From assembly GCF_003426945.1 (NCBI RefSeq), contig NZ_QURO01000004.1:1178001-1242000 (forward strand): a DNA stretch of 64,000 nt, given 5' to 3'. Every line of letters begins with the position of its first letter. The first letter of the stretch is position 1. The position numbers and the translations under genes were made by a program. Positions 7,164 through 14,813 of the stretch are shown here, piece by piece. This DNA comes from Thermus sediminis. Lineage in GTDB: Bacteria > Deinococcota > Deinococci > Deinococcales > Thermaceae. The notes beneath the pieces are model-generated. The model was given only the letters and a program-made list of their open reading frames with translations, had not been told where the DNA came from and did not search any database.

Positions 7164-7982
7164 ATGCGCTTCCTCGTCCTAAGCGGCCTCTCCGGAGCGG
7201 GCAAGACCACGGCCAAAGGGTTCTTGGAGGACCTGGGCTACTTCATGGTGGACAACCTTCCCCCTAGCCTTTGGAAGCCCCTTCTGCAGGAACTGGCCCA
7301 AAGGGGGATGGAGCGGGCGGGGGTGGTGCTGGACGCCCGGGCCTTGGCCTTCTTCGCTGACCTGGAGGAGGCCCTAAAGGCCCTCCGGCCCACCGTGGTC
7401 TACCTCGAGGCCCGCCCCGAGGTCCTCCTCCGCCGCTACAACCTCACCCGAAGGCTTCACCCCCTAGGGGCGGGGAACCTCCTCAGGGAGATTGGCCGGG
7501 AGCGGCAGGTGCTTTCCGCCCTCCGGGCCCAGGCCCACCTGGTCCTGGACACCTCGGAGCTCGCCCCAAGGGCCCTCAAAGAGGCCCTGGCCCGCCTCTT
7601 GGGCGAGGAGACGGGCTTCACCCTCCGCCTCCTCTCCTTCGGCTTCAAGTGGGGGCCGCCCCAGGAGGCGGACCTGGTCCTGGACGTGCGCCCCCTGCCC
7701 AACCCCCACTACGACCCCGTCCTCAAGCCCAAGACGGGCCTGGACCCGGAGGTGAGGGCCTACGTCTTCCGGGAGGGGGAGGAGCCCTTCTACCGGACCC
7801 TCCTCACGGTGGCGGGGCTTTCCGCGGAGGGGGCCAGGAAGGAGGGGCGGGCCTTCTACACCGTGGCCTTGGGGTGCACGGGGGGGCGGCACCGGAGCGT
7901 GGCCGTAGCCGAGCGGCTCGCCGAGGACCTTTCGGGCCGCTTCCGGGTGGAGGTGAGCCACCGGGATGTGGAAAGGGAGTGA
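7164..7982 (+). CDS. rapZ: RNase adapter / nucleotide-binding protein RapZ (YvcJ family)
   Basis: A 272-residue P-loop protein. Walker A is GLSGAGKTT (residues 8-16) and Walker B-like strands follow. The C-terminal GCTGGRHRSVAVAERLAEDL segment is diagnostic of RapZ/YvcJ. In Proteobacteria RapZ controls glmS mRNA decay and cell-wall precursor supply; in Firmicutes YvcJ hydrolyses nucleotides, with a role in competence. The exact job in Thermus is not known. A -10 TATAGT at 7151-7156 lies 7 nt before the ATG, so a leaderless mRNA is predicted. The stop overlaps the start of yvcK by 17 bp, reproducing the common rapZ-yvcK pair; the usual third gene whiA is absent. Confidence 0.93.
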   Translation: MRFLVLSGLSGAGKTTAKGFLEDLGYFMVDNLPPSLWKPLLQELAQRGMERAGVVLDARALAFFADLEEALKALRPTVVYLEARPEVLLRRYNLTRRLHPLGAGNLLREIGRERQVLSALRAQAHLVLDTSELAPRALKEALARLLGEETGFTLRLLSFGFKWGPPQEADLVLDVRPLPNPHYDPVLKPKTGLDPEVRAYVFREGEEPFYRTLLTVAGLSAEGARKEGRAFYTVALGCTGGRHRSVAVAERLAEDLSGRFRVEVSHRDVERE

Positions 7983-9186
7983 CCTCTTCCGCCGCCTCCC
8001 CGCCCTCCGCTGGCTCTACCCCGGGATGCGGGTCAAGCGCTACGCGGCCCTGGCCGGCCTAGGGGTCCTGCTCCTAGCCTGGGGCCTCGCCCCTCTCCTT
8101 CCCCCGTTGCCCCAAGGGGCCCTTGGCCCAGCCTTGGCCCTTCTGGGCCTCCTCCTCCTCGTGGGGGGGATAAGGGCCATGAACCGGAGCTTTCTCTCGG
8201 CCCTCATGGAGCCCGAGGAGGTGCCCGAGAGGGTCTACGTGAGGCGGAGGTTGGAGAAGGGCCCAAGGGTGGTGGCCTTCGGCGGGGGAACGGGGCTTTC
8301 CCGGGTCCTAACAGGCCTCAAGGAGCGCACCGCGGGTGCCACGGGGATCGTGGCCGTCACCGACGACGGGGGCTCTACGGGCCGCCTCCGGCTCACCTTC
8401 GGCCTCCCCGCGGTGGGGGATCTGGTGGACTGCCTGGCTGCCCTTTCCGACCACCCCGCCCTGCCCCGGCTCCTGGCCCACCGCTTTGACCGGGGGGAGC
8501 TTGGGGGGCATACCTTCGGCAACCTCTTCCTGGTGACCCTGAACGGGGTGGCAGGGGACTTCGCCGAAGCCATCCTCGAGGCCAACGCCATCCTGAACCT
8601 AAGGGGCCAGGTCCTCCCCGCGACTCCCGAGGCCGTGCGCTTGGGGGCGCGCTTTCGCGGCGGGGAGGAGGTGGAAGGGGAGGTGGCCATCCGTGGGAAG
8701 GGAGGGCGCATCCAGGAGGTCTTCCTGGTCCCCGAACCCCAGGAGGTGATGCCGCAAGCCCTAAAGGCCATCCGGGAGGCGGACCTCCTAGTCCTGGGAC
8801 CGGGAAGCCTTTACACCAGCGTTATCCCCAGCTTCCTTCCCAAGCCCCTTAGGGAGGCCATCCTGAGGGCCAAGGCTCCCCTGGTCTACGTGGTGAACCT
8901 CATGACCGAGCCCGGGGAGACCGACGGTTACACCGCCTACGACCACTACAAGGCCATCGCCTACCACCTGGGCCGCAGGCCTAATGTGGTCCTGGTGCAC
9001 ACCGCCCCCATCCCCGAAGAGGTCCTCTGCCGCTACCGGGCCGAGGGGCGCCACCCGGTGGCCTTTGACCCCAGGCCCTTCGCCGTGGACGGGGTTCGGG
9101 TGGTCCAGGGGGATTTCCGGGAGGAGGGCCCCTTGGCCCAGCACGACCCCAGGAGGGTGGTGGAGGCCCTGCTCAAGCTGGTATAA
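7966..9186 (+). CDS. yvcK: YvcK/CofD-like protein (gluconeogenesis factor) with membrane N-terminus
   Basis: The 2-phospho-L-lactate transferase (CofD)-like core begins near residue 100 with VVAFGGGTGLSRVLTGLK and continues with VTDDGGSTGRLR, the UDP-sugar-binding signatures of YvcK, a protein needed for cell morphology and growth on gluconeogenic carbon sources. At 406 residues it is longer than the usual 320. The extra 85 residues at the N terminus contain two membrane helices (about 28-47 and 52-68), which suggest membrane attachment. It overlaps rapZ by 17 bp. The start at 7966 is supported by the overlap and by the membrane segment that follows it. Confidence 0.92.
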   Translation: MWKGSDLFRRLPALRWLYPGMRVKRYAALAGLGVLLLAWGLAPLLPPLPQGALGPALALLGLLLLVGGIRAMNRSFLSALMEPEEVPERVYVRRRLEKGPRVVAFGGGTGLSRVLTGLKERTAGATGIVAVTDDGGSTGRLRLTFGLPAVGDLVDCLAALSDHPALPRLLAHRFDRGELGGHTFGNLFLVTLNGVAGDFAEAILEANAILNLRGQVLPATPEAVRLGARFRGGEEVEGEVAIRGKGGRIQEVFLVPEPQEVMPQALKAIREADLLVLGPGSLYTSVIPSFLPKPLREAILRAKAPLVYVVNLMTEPGETDGYTAYDHYKAIAYHLGRRPNVVLVHTAPIPEEVLCRYRAEGRHPVAFDPRPFAVDGVRVVQGDFREEGPLAQHDPRRVVEALLKLV

Positions 9187-9193
9187 CCGTAGG

Positions 9194-9892
9194 GTGCTGT
9201 TTCTCTTCCAAGACCCCCTAGGGGACGACCGGGGCCTGGCCTATGGCTACCCCCGGGCCGCCCTCTACCGGGAAGCGGGGGAGGGCTTCGCCGACCTTTT
9301 GGCCGTGGCGGGAGAGGCCCGGGAAGGGCGGCTTATCCTCAGGGTGCGCCTCGCCCGCTACCCCAACCCCCTAGAGGGCCCCTTGGGCTTTAGCTTGGCC
9401 ACGGTGGTCCTCTTCCTGGATACCGAGGAGGGGGGGGAGGAGGCCCTGGTGCCGGGCCTCTCCACCCCCAAGGGAAAGGGGTGGGAGGTGGCCTACCTCC
9501 TCACGGGCTTCGGGGCGGAGAAAAGGGAGCCCGACGGCAAGAGGAACCCCGTCAGGGCCTGGCGGGAGGGGGAGTGGGTCCTCCTGGACACGGGCCTCCC
9601 CCCGGGGCAGTACGGGCTCTACGGGGGGGTGGGCCTCTTTGATCCCTTCTCCCCCTGGTACCTGCGCCCCACCAGCCCCGATGGGGGCCCTTGGACCCTC
9701 ATGGCCCCCCCGGGAAGCCCTCCTCTGGTGGACCTCCTGGCGGAGGACCCCCTGGACCAGGTGCGGGCCTACGAGACCGGGGTGCTTAAACCCCTGAGGC
9801 CCAAGGGGTTTTACCTTGGGCGGGAAAGCCTCTGGGCCTTTGTCCTGGGAGGCGTTTCCCTCATCCTGGCCTTTTTCCTAAGGAAACGCTAG
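9194..9892 (+). CDS. Glucodextranase C-terminal-like protein with C-terminal membrane anchor
   Basis: A 232-residue protein beginning LFLFQDPLGDDRGLAYGYPRA, a pattern shared with the C-terminal carbohydrate-binding-like domain of glucodextranases and related archaeal and Thermus proteins (FxxDPxGDDxGxGxYxYP). The C terminus has one hydrophobic helix (LWAFVLGGVSLILAFFL) followed by KR, so it is probably surface anchored. The start is a GTG 7 bp after the yvcK stop; a longer in-frame start inside yvcK is less likely because homology begins at the GTG. No glycosidase catalytic domain is present. Whether it binds sugar is unknown. Confidence 0.65.
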   Translation: MLFLFQDPLGDDRGLAYGYPRAALYREAGEGFADLLAVAGEAREGRLILRVRLARYPNPLEGPLGFSLATVVLFLDTEEGGEEALVPGLSTPKGKGWEVAYLLTGFGAEKREPDGKRNPVRAWREGEWVLLDTGLPPGQYGLYGGVGLFDPFSPWYLRPTSPDGGPWTLMAPPGSPPLVDLLAEDPLDQVRAYETGVLKPLRPKGFYLGRESLWAFVLGGVSLILAFFLRKR

Positions 9893-9962
9893 GTGCCCAT
9901 GCCGGAGCTTGGCAACACAAAGGCCCGATCCGGGGCAAAGCCGAGGTTCGTTCACCAATACC

Positions 9963-10283
9963 CTAGAGGGGCCTCAGGTCCTCTAGGAGAAGCCAGCCCA
10001 CCTCCGGAGGAAGGGCCTCCAGATGGGCCTTCAGGGCCTCAGCCACCCTCTCCGCCAGGGGCTTTAGGGCCTCTGGGGGCTCTTCGGTGAGGAGGAGGAG
10101 GGTTACCTGGTAGAAGGCCTGGGTGGCTGTGGGGGTGCCGTCCTCAAAGAAGGGGGTGGGCGGGGGAACGGGGTCTATGAGGAGCCTCGCCCCCAGGACC
10201 TCCCCCGGGAGGAGGGCCTTGGGGTCCAGGGTGGCCCCCTTCGGGTGCCAGAGGTAGCCCTGGAAGAGCCTAACCGCCTGCAT
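9963..10283 (-). CDS. Hypothetical protein, 106 aa
   Basis: I do not recognise a family. The protein is short, has no membrane segment, and shows a central strand-rich part (QAFYQVTLLLLTEE) and an amphipathic helix (ALKPLAERVAEALKAHLEAL). It overlaps the 3' end of alr by 14 bp and is therefore read as the last gene of the priA-alr operon. The 70 bp between its stop and the convergent gene at 9892 hold nothing I recognise. Confidence 0.6.
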   Translation of the reverse strand: MQAVRLFQGYLWHPKGATLDPKALLPGEVLGARLLIDPVPPPTPFFEDGTPTATQAFYQVTLLLLTEEPPEALKPLAERVAEALKAHLEALPPEVGWLLLEDLRPL

Positions 10284-11361
10284 GGGCCCACTCTACCCCC
10301 TCCAGGAGGTAGACCCGGGGCAGGCGGCGGGAGAGGTGGACGGCCACCTCGTAGGGGATGGTGCCCCGGGCCTCGGCCCAGGCGAGGAGGCCCGTAGGGC
10401 CGAAGTCCGGGGAGAGGACCTCAAAGACCGCCTCCAGGCCCAGGGGTCCTGGGAGGAGGACCGTGGTCTGGTCCATGGAGATCCGCCCCGCTACCCGGCA
10501 AAGCCCCCCTCCAGGCCCCCTGATGGAGGCCACCGCCCCCCGGGGAAGCCCGTCGGCGTAGCCCACGGGCAGGGTGGCGAGCCACTCCCCGCCCCTGGCC
10601 ACGTACTCCCCCCCGTACCCCACCCGGTCCCCGGGCTTTAGGCGCTTCACCAGGGTGGGGCGAGCGAGGAGGCGGAGGATAGGCCGGAGGCCAAACCTCG
10701 GCACCAGGCCGTAGAGGGCGAGGCCCACCCGGACGTTTTCCCCCCCGTGGAGGAGGAGGCCATAGGAGTTCTCCAGGTGGTAGAAGTACCCTGGGCCCAG
10801 GGCCTCCCGCACCCCCTGGAAGCGGGCCCTCTGGGTCTCCACGAAGGCCTCGTCCTCCCCTGCCGTGGCCAGGTGGCTATAGACCCCTTCCACCCGCACC
10901 CCCAGGGCCTCCACCGCCCTCAAGGCGGAAAGGGCCTCCTCCCAGGGGAAGCCCACCCGGTTCATCCCCGTGTCCACCTTGAGGTGGGCCTTAGGGGTGA
11001 GGCCCAGGGCCCGGGCCCTCCCCGAGAGGGCCTCCGCCGCCTCCAGGGTGGAGAGGGTGGGCGTGAGGCCCCACCTCAGGGCCTCTTCCGCCTCGAGGGG
11101 GTGGAGGCTTCCCAAGAGGAGGACCTCCCCCCTTACCCCCCCCTCTCGCAGGGCCCGCCCCTCGGCGGGGGTGGCCACGGCGAAGCGCCCCACCCCCCTT
11201 GCCTCCAGGAAGCGGGCGAGGGGCAGGGCCCCGTGGCCGTAGGCCTCGGCCTTGAGGACTGGGATCACCTCCCCCCGAGCCCTGGCCTTTAGGAGGCGGT
11301 AGTTGGCCCAAAGGGCCCCCAGGTCCACCTCCATCCAGGCCCGCCAGGGATAGCCCCGCAT
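10270..11361 (-). CDS. alr: Alanine racemase
   Basis: A 363-residue fold-type III PLP enzyme that makes D-alanine for peptidoglycan. The PLP lysine is K37 in PVLKAEAYGHGA. The TIM-barrel segments HLKVDTGMNRVGF and GVYSHLATAGED are present, and the C-terminal domain carries VGYGGEYVA with the catalytic Tyr region, then ATLPVGYADGLPRG and RISMDQ. Length is normal. The start lies 2 bp after the priA stop, so the two are co-transcribed. The downstream hypothetical gene overlaps its end. Confidence 0.95.
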   Translation of the reverse strand: MRGYPWRAWMEVDLGALWANYRLLKARARGEVIPVLKAEAYGHGALPLARFLEARGVGRFAVATPAEGRALREGGVRGEVLLLGSLHPLEAEEALRWGLTPTLSTLEAAEALSGRARALGLTPKAHLKVDTGMNRVGFPWEEALSALRAVEALGVRVEGVYSHLATAGEDEAFVETQRARFQGVREALGPGYFYHLENSYGLLLHGGENVRVGLALYGLVPRFGLRPILRLLARPTLVKRLKPGDRVGYGGEYVARGGEWLATLPVGYADGLPRGAVASIRGPGGGLCRVAGRISMDQTTVLLPGPLGLEAVFEVLSPDFGPTGLLAWAEARGTIPYEVAVHLSRRLPRVYLLEGVEWAHAGG

Positions 11362-11363
11362 GC

Positions 11364-13484
11364 CTAGTCCTCCAGAAGCCCCACGAAGTGGTGGGGGTCG
11401 GGGTCCAGCTTAACCCTCCGCCGGTCCAGGTGGGAGAGGAGCTCCTGAAGACGCTCCGTGCTCCCCCTGAGGAGGAGGTGGTAAACGTAGACCCCCTTGA
11501 CCCGGGGCACGGGGGCAGGGGCGGGCCCCAAGACCTCCTCCTCCCGGGCCACCCCCTTGAGGGCCTCCTTTAGGGCGAAGGCGGCCTCGAGGGCCCGCTC
11601 CTCCTCCCGGTGGCTCACCTCCAGCTTCACCATGCGCACCTTGGGGGGGTAGTGGAGGGCCTCCCGCTGGGCCCTTTCCACCCAGGGGAAGGCCTCCACG
11701 CTCCCCTCTAAAAGCCCCCCGTGGGCAGGGTGGTCCGGGGTATAGGTCTGCAGGAGGATGAGGGGCCTCCGCCCCGGCCTGAGCTCCGTAAGGGCCCAGA
11801 GGAGGCGGTGGTACCGCTCCGAGGCCCGGAAATCGCTCTCGTAGAGGAAGCCGTCCGCGTAGGGCAGGAGGACCAGGGCGAGCTCGGGAAGCGTTGGCCC
11901 CCGCAATATGGCGGTGGTGCCCACCACCACCCCAGGCCTCCCCTCCAGAAGGGGATTCAGGTCGTCCTTCCCCTCCTTGGCGTAGCGGAGGACGGGGAGG
12001 GCGAGGCACCGCTTGAGCTCTTCGGAAAGCCACTCCAGCCCCGGCCCCCTGGGCTCCAAAAGGGGGGAGCCGCACTCCGGGCAGAGGGGGGGCGGGGGTT
12101 CCTCGTGGCCGCACTGGTGGCAGAGGAGCCGCCCCCTCCCCTCCCGGTGGTAGCGCAAGGGGAGGGCGCAGTCCGGGCAGGTGGGCCGGTAGCCGCAGTC
12201 GCCGCAGAGGAGGAGGGCGCTATACCCCTTGCGGGGGGCCAGGACCACCGCCTGCCGGCCCTTTGCCTCCACCTGCCTTAGGAGGGCCAGGGCCCGGCCC
12301 GTGAAGGGGTAGCCCCTCTCCCGCTTCAAATCCAGGACCATCACCCTGGGCCTGGGCACGGGGAAGGTGAGGCCAGGCCTGTCCAGGACCTCCACCGAAG
12401 GCACCAGGGAGAGGTAGGTGAGGGGGATGCCCAGGAGCCTGGCCCTGAGCTCGGCCAAGGGGGGGATGAAGGCCCGGGTGCCCGAGGGGAGCTTGTAGCT
12501 CTCGCTCCCCTCCTCCACCACCACCAGGGAATCCGGGGTAAAGGGGAGAAGAAGCCCCCCATAGGTGGCGAAGAGGAGGCCCTGGGGCCTTCGGAAAAGG
12601 GCCTCCCGCACCCTTGGAGAAAGCCCCCCGTGGTAGGCCTTGGCCTCGGGGAAGAAGGCTAAGAAGCGCAGGAGGAGGCTCACCTCCGGGAAGAGGACCA
12701 GGTGGTTCCCCTGGGCCAAAAGCCCCTTCAGGAGCCGCACCCTTTCGGAAAATCGCCCCCCATTTAGGCGCCCGGGCCTTTCGGGAAGGAAGAGGGGTTC
12801 CACCCCATCCCCCTCCCCCCGGGGCTCCGGGGGGTGGCCGTAGCCCATGTAGCCCTCCTCCAGAAGGCGCTTCACCCGTCTCACCCCAAGCCCCGAGGCC
12901 CGGGCCAGGGCGGAAAGGCTCTCCGCGTGGCCCATCGCCCAAAGGAGCCGCAAGGCCCGGTCCAGCTCGGGGTCGGGATGGGCCTCCTTTAGGGGGATGA
13001 GGGCCGCCTTCCCCTCCTTGAAGGCCACCTCCTCCTCCAGGACCCCCGCTTCCCGCAAGAGGTCCAAAAGCTTGGGGTCGTAGCCCTTGGCCTCCTGCCA
13101 TTCGGAAAGGCCCTCGAGGCCCTGGGGCAGGACCCTGGGGTCGGCGCCGGGGTAGAGGCGGACCCGGTGGGTGAGCTCGGGGAAGGGGGGAAGGAAGTCC
13201 ATGAGGACCTGGCCCAGGGGGGCGAAGAGGTAGCGGGCGGCCTCCTCAGCGAAGCGGATCTCCTCCGGGCGCAGGTAGGGGCTTTGGTCCAGGTAGGCAA
13301 GGGCGTGGCGGAGGCCGGGGCTTGGCCTCACCCGTTCCTCCCCCACCACCACCCCCACCCGCACCTCCCCCCGCCAGGGCACGGCCACCCGAAGGCCCAA
13401 GGGGGCCTCCCCCTCCCGCCCTAGGGGGGGCAGGTAGCTCATGGGGGAAAGGGGCAGGGGGAGGGCCACCTGGAGGGCCCGCAT
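11364..13484 (-). CDS. priA: Primosomal protein PriA with degenerate helicase motifs
   Basis: A 706-residue homologue of PriA, which recognises stalled forks and reloads the replisome. The PriA N-terminal DNA-binding region (RVAVPWRGEVRVGVVV) and the zinc-binding insertion (CGDCGYRPTCPDC then CHQCGHEEPPPPLCPECG) are intact. The helicase motifs are not. Where GxTGSGKT should stand is LLAQGNHLVLFPEVS, and the DEEH box is replaced by VVVEEGSESYK. This agrees with the PriA of Deinococcus, described as lacking ATPase and helicase function. A -10 TATCCT (13496-13491 on this strand) 6 nt before the ATG predicts a leaderless mRNA. First gene of priA-alr-hypothetical. Confidence 0.92.
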   Translation of the reverse strand: MRALQVALPLPLSPMSYLPPLGREGEAPLGLRVAVPWRGEVRVGVVVGEERVRPSPGLRHALAYLDQSPYLRPEEIRFAEEAARYLFAPLGQVLMDFLPPFPELTHRVRLYPGADPRVLPQGLEGLSEWQEAKGYDPKLLDLLREAGVLEEEVAFKEGKAALIPLKEAHPDPELDRALRLLWAMGHAESLSALARASGLGVRRVKRLLEEGYMGYGHPPEPRGEGDGVEPLFLPERPGRLNGGRFSERVRLLKGLLAQGNHLVLFPEVSLLLRFLAFFPEAKAYHGGLSPRVREALFRRPQGLLFATYGGLLLPFTPDSLVVVEEGSESYKLPSGTRAFIPPLAELRARLLGIPLTYLSLVPSVEVLDRPGLTFPVPRPRVMVLDLKRERGYPFTGRALALLRQVEAKGRQAVVLAPRKGYSALLLCGDCGYRPTCPDCALPLRYHREGRGRLLCHQCGHEEPPPPLCPECGSPLLEPRGPGLEWLSEELKRCLALPVLRYAKEGKDDLNPLLEGRPGVVVGTTAILRGPTLPELALVLLPYADGFLYESDFRASERYHRLLWALTELRPGRRPLILLQTYTPDHPAHGGLLEGSVEAFPWVERAQREALHYPPKVRMVKLEVSHREEERALEAAFALKEALKGVAREEEVLGPAPAPVPRVKGVYVYHLLLRGSTERLQELLSHLDRRRVKLDPDPHHFVGLLED

Positions 13485-13501
13485 ACGCCTAGGATAAGGG
13501 G
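13485..13501. promoter_or_regulatory. Divergent overlapping promoters of priA and MFS gene
   Basis: Only 17 bp separate the priA ATG (reverse) and the MFS GTG (forward). The reverse -10 TATCCT occupies 13491-13496 and the forward -10 TAGGAT occupies 13490-13495, so they overlap on opposite strands. Each is followed by exactly 6 nt and then a start codon. No -35 is recognisable on either side. Confidence 0.6.
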
Positions 13502-14551
13502 GTGGGCCTGGCCGTGCTCCTCTCGGGGGTGGCCCTCTACAGTGCCCTCTACGCCGTGGTCCCCCTGCTTCCCCTTTTGGAAGGGCTCTTTGGATCGCCC
13601 CCCGGGGCCGCGGGGCCAGGCATGGGCTTCCCCCTCCTCCTCCTCGTCCTCCTCTCCCCTCTGGTGCCGAGGCTTCCCCTGCCTGCGGGGATGATCCTAG
13701 GCGGGGGGCTCCTCCTGGTGGGGCTTGGGGGGCTTTTGGGGGCCCTTAGCCCAAACCTCTTCCTCTGGACCCTCTCCCGCCTCCTCCAGGGGGTGGGGGC
13801 AGCCCTGGTGCCCGCCCTGGCCATCGCCCTGGTGCCCCTCCTCTTCCCCCAAAGGGCCTGGGAGATGGCCGGGGTCTACATGGCGGGGAACGTCCTAGGC
13901 GGGGGGCTAGGCCGGGTCCTGGCGGGGCTTTTGGCGGAAGGGCTGGGGGTGCGGGGGGCCCTCTTCCTCCTCTCCCTCCCCGCCCTCCTCCTGGGCCTCC
14001 TCCTCCTCCGCGCCCCCTCCCGCCTGCCCCCTTTAGGCCCGCCCCGGTACGATCTCAGGGCCTGGCCCCTCTACCTGGTGGGGGGCATCCTCCTCTTCCT
14101 GAACCTTTTCCTAGCCAACCTCCTCCCCTACCGCCTCCTGGAGATGGGCTTGGGGCCGGGAGAGGTGGGCCTCCTCTACCTGGCCTACCTCTTCGGCATC
14201 CCGGGAAGCGCCCTCTCCGGGCTTCTTTCCCGAAGGATGGGCCCCGTGGCCACCTTCCGCCTGGCCTTTTTAGGGACCATCCTGGGGATGGCCCTCCTCC
14301 TCCTGCCCCTGCCCGGGCTGGCCCTGGGCTTCGTCCTCATGATGGCCGCCCTCTTCACCGCCCAGAGCCTGGCCTCGGGGGCGGCGGGCAGGCGGGGGGC
14401 CGGGGTGAGCGGGGCCTACGTGGCGGGCTTCTACCTGGGGGGCACCCTGGCGGGCCTCCTCTACCCCCTCTTCCTCCAGAGCTTCCCCCTGGCCGTGGGC
14501 TTGGGCGTGGCCCTGGCCCTCCTGGCCCTGGCCTTGGCGCCCGTCAGATAG
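13502..14551 (+). CDS. MFS transporter
   Basis: A 349-residue integral membrane protein made of about 11-12 hydrophobic helices. The segment SRLLQGVGAALVPALAIAL, followed by FPQRAWEMAGVYMAGNVLGG, resembles the conserved loop and motif C region of drug-proton antiporters of the major facilitator superfamily. It is somewhat short for the superfamily (usually about 400). The substrate is unknown; an exporter is the more likely role. It starts at a GTG 6 nt after a -10 TAGGAT shared with the priA promoter region, so it is probably leaderless. Confidence 0.82.
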   Translation: MGLAVLLSGVALYSALYAVVPLLPLLEGLFGSPPGAAGPGMGFPLLLLVLLSPLVPRLPLPAGMILGGGLLLVGLGGLLGALSPNLFLWTLSRLLQGVGAALVPALAIALVPLLFPQRAWEMAGVYMAGNVLGGGLGRVLAGLLAEGLGVRGALFLLSLPALLLGLLLLRAPSRLPPLGPPRYDLRAWPLYLVGGILLFLNLFLANLLPYRLLEMGLGPGEVGLLYLAYLFGIPGSALSGLLSRRMGPVATFRLAFLGTILGMALLLLPLPGLALGFVLMMAALFTAQSLASGAAGRRGAGVSGAYVAGFYLGGTLAGLLYPLFLQSFPLAVGLGVALALLALALAPVR

Positions 14552-14569
14552 ACCTCCACCCGGCCCCTC

Positions 14570-14715
14570 CACGGGGAGAACCAAAAAACAGGCCCCGGGG
14601 CCTTGGCGCGAAGCCCCGGGGCGCCAGCAACCCCCCACCGCCGCGGCTGACAGGCGGGGGAGCCTCCATCCCCCTAGGCGCCCCTTGCTCCCCCCTCCGC
14701 CGAGGAGGCTCATAC
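14570..14715 (+). ncRNA. Structured RNA candidate, possibly S-box (SAM) riboswitch-like, without downstream gene
   Basis: The 262-bp gap between the MFS gene and the nuclease gene holds a strongly structured GC-rich segment. Elements resembling the SAM-I/SAM-IV core appear in order: AGGCCC (14590), GAAGCC (14610-14615), GCAACC (14627-14632), a CCGCC/GGCGG helix (14638-14642 with 14653-14657), then GGGGAGCC. Spacing between the second and third elements is longer than in the consensus. No forward-strand gene follows, only a reverse-strand nuclease gene. It could instead be just a GC-rich terminator region. Confidence 0.25.
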
Positions 14716-14813
14716 TACCCCATGCTGGCCCAAGCCAGGATGGGGGCCCCGGCAGAAGATTCCCGAGAGGCCTTTCTGAGCCGGCAGAGCGAAGGAGTCT
14801 GGAAGAAAGGGTA

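Noticed and set aside
9893-10090. 65-codon forward frame between the glucodextranase-like gene and the convergent hypothetical gene
   Set aside because: Pro/Gly-rich composition, mostly antisense to the 106-aa gene, no ribosome binding site.
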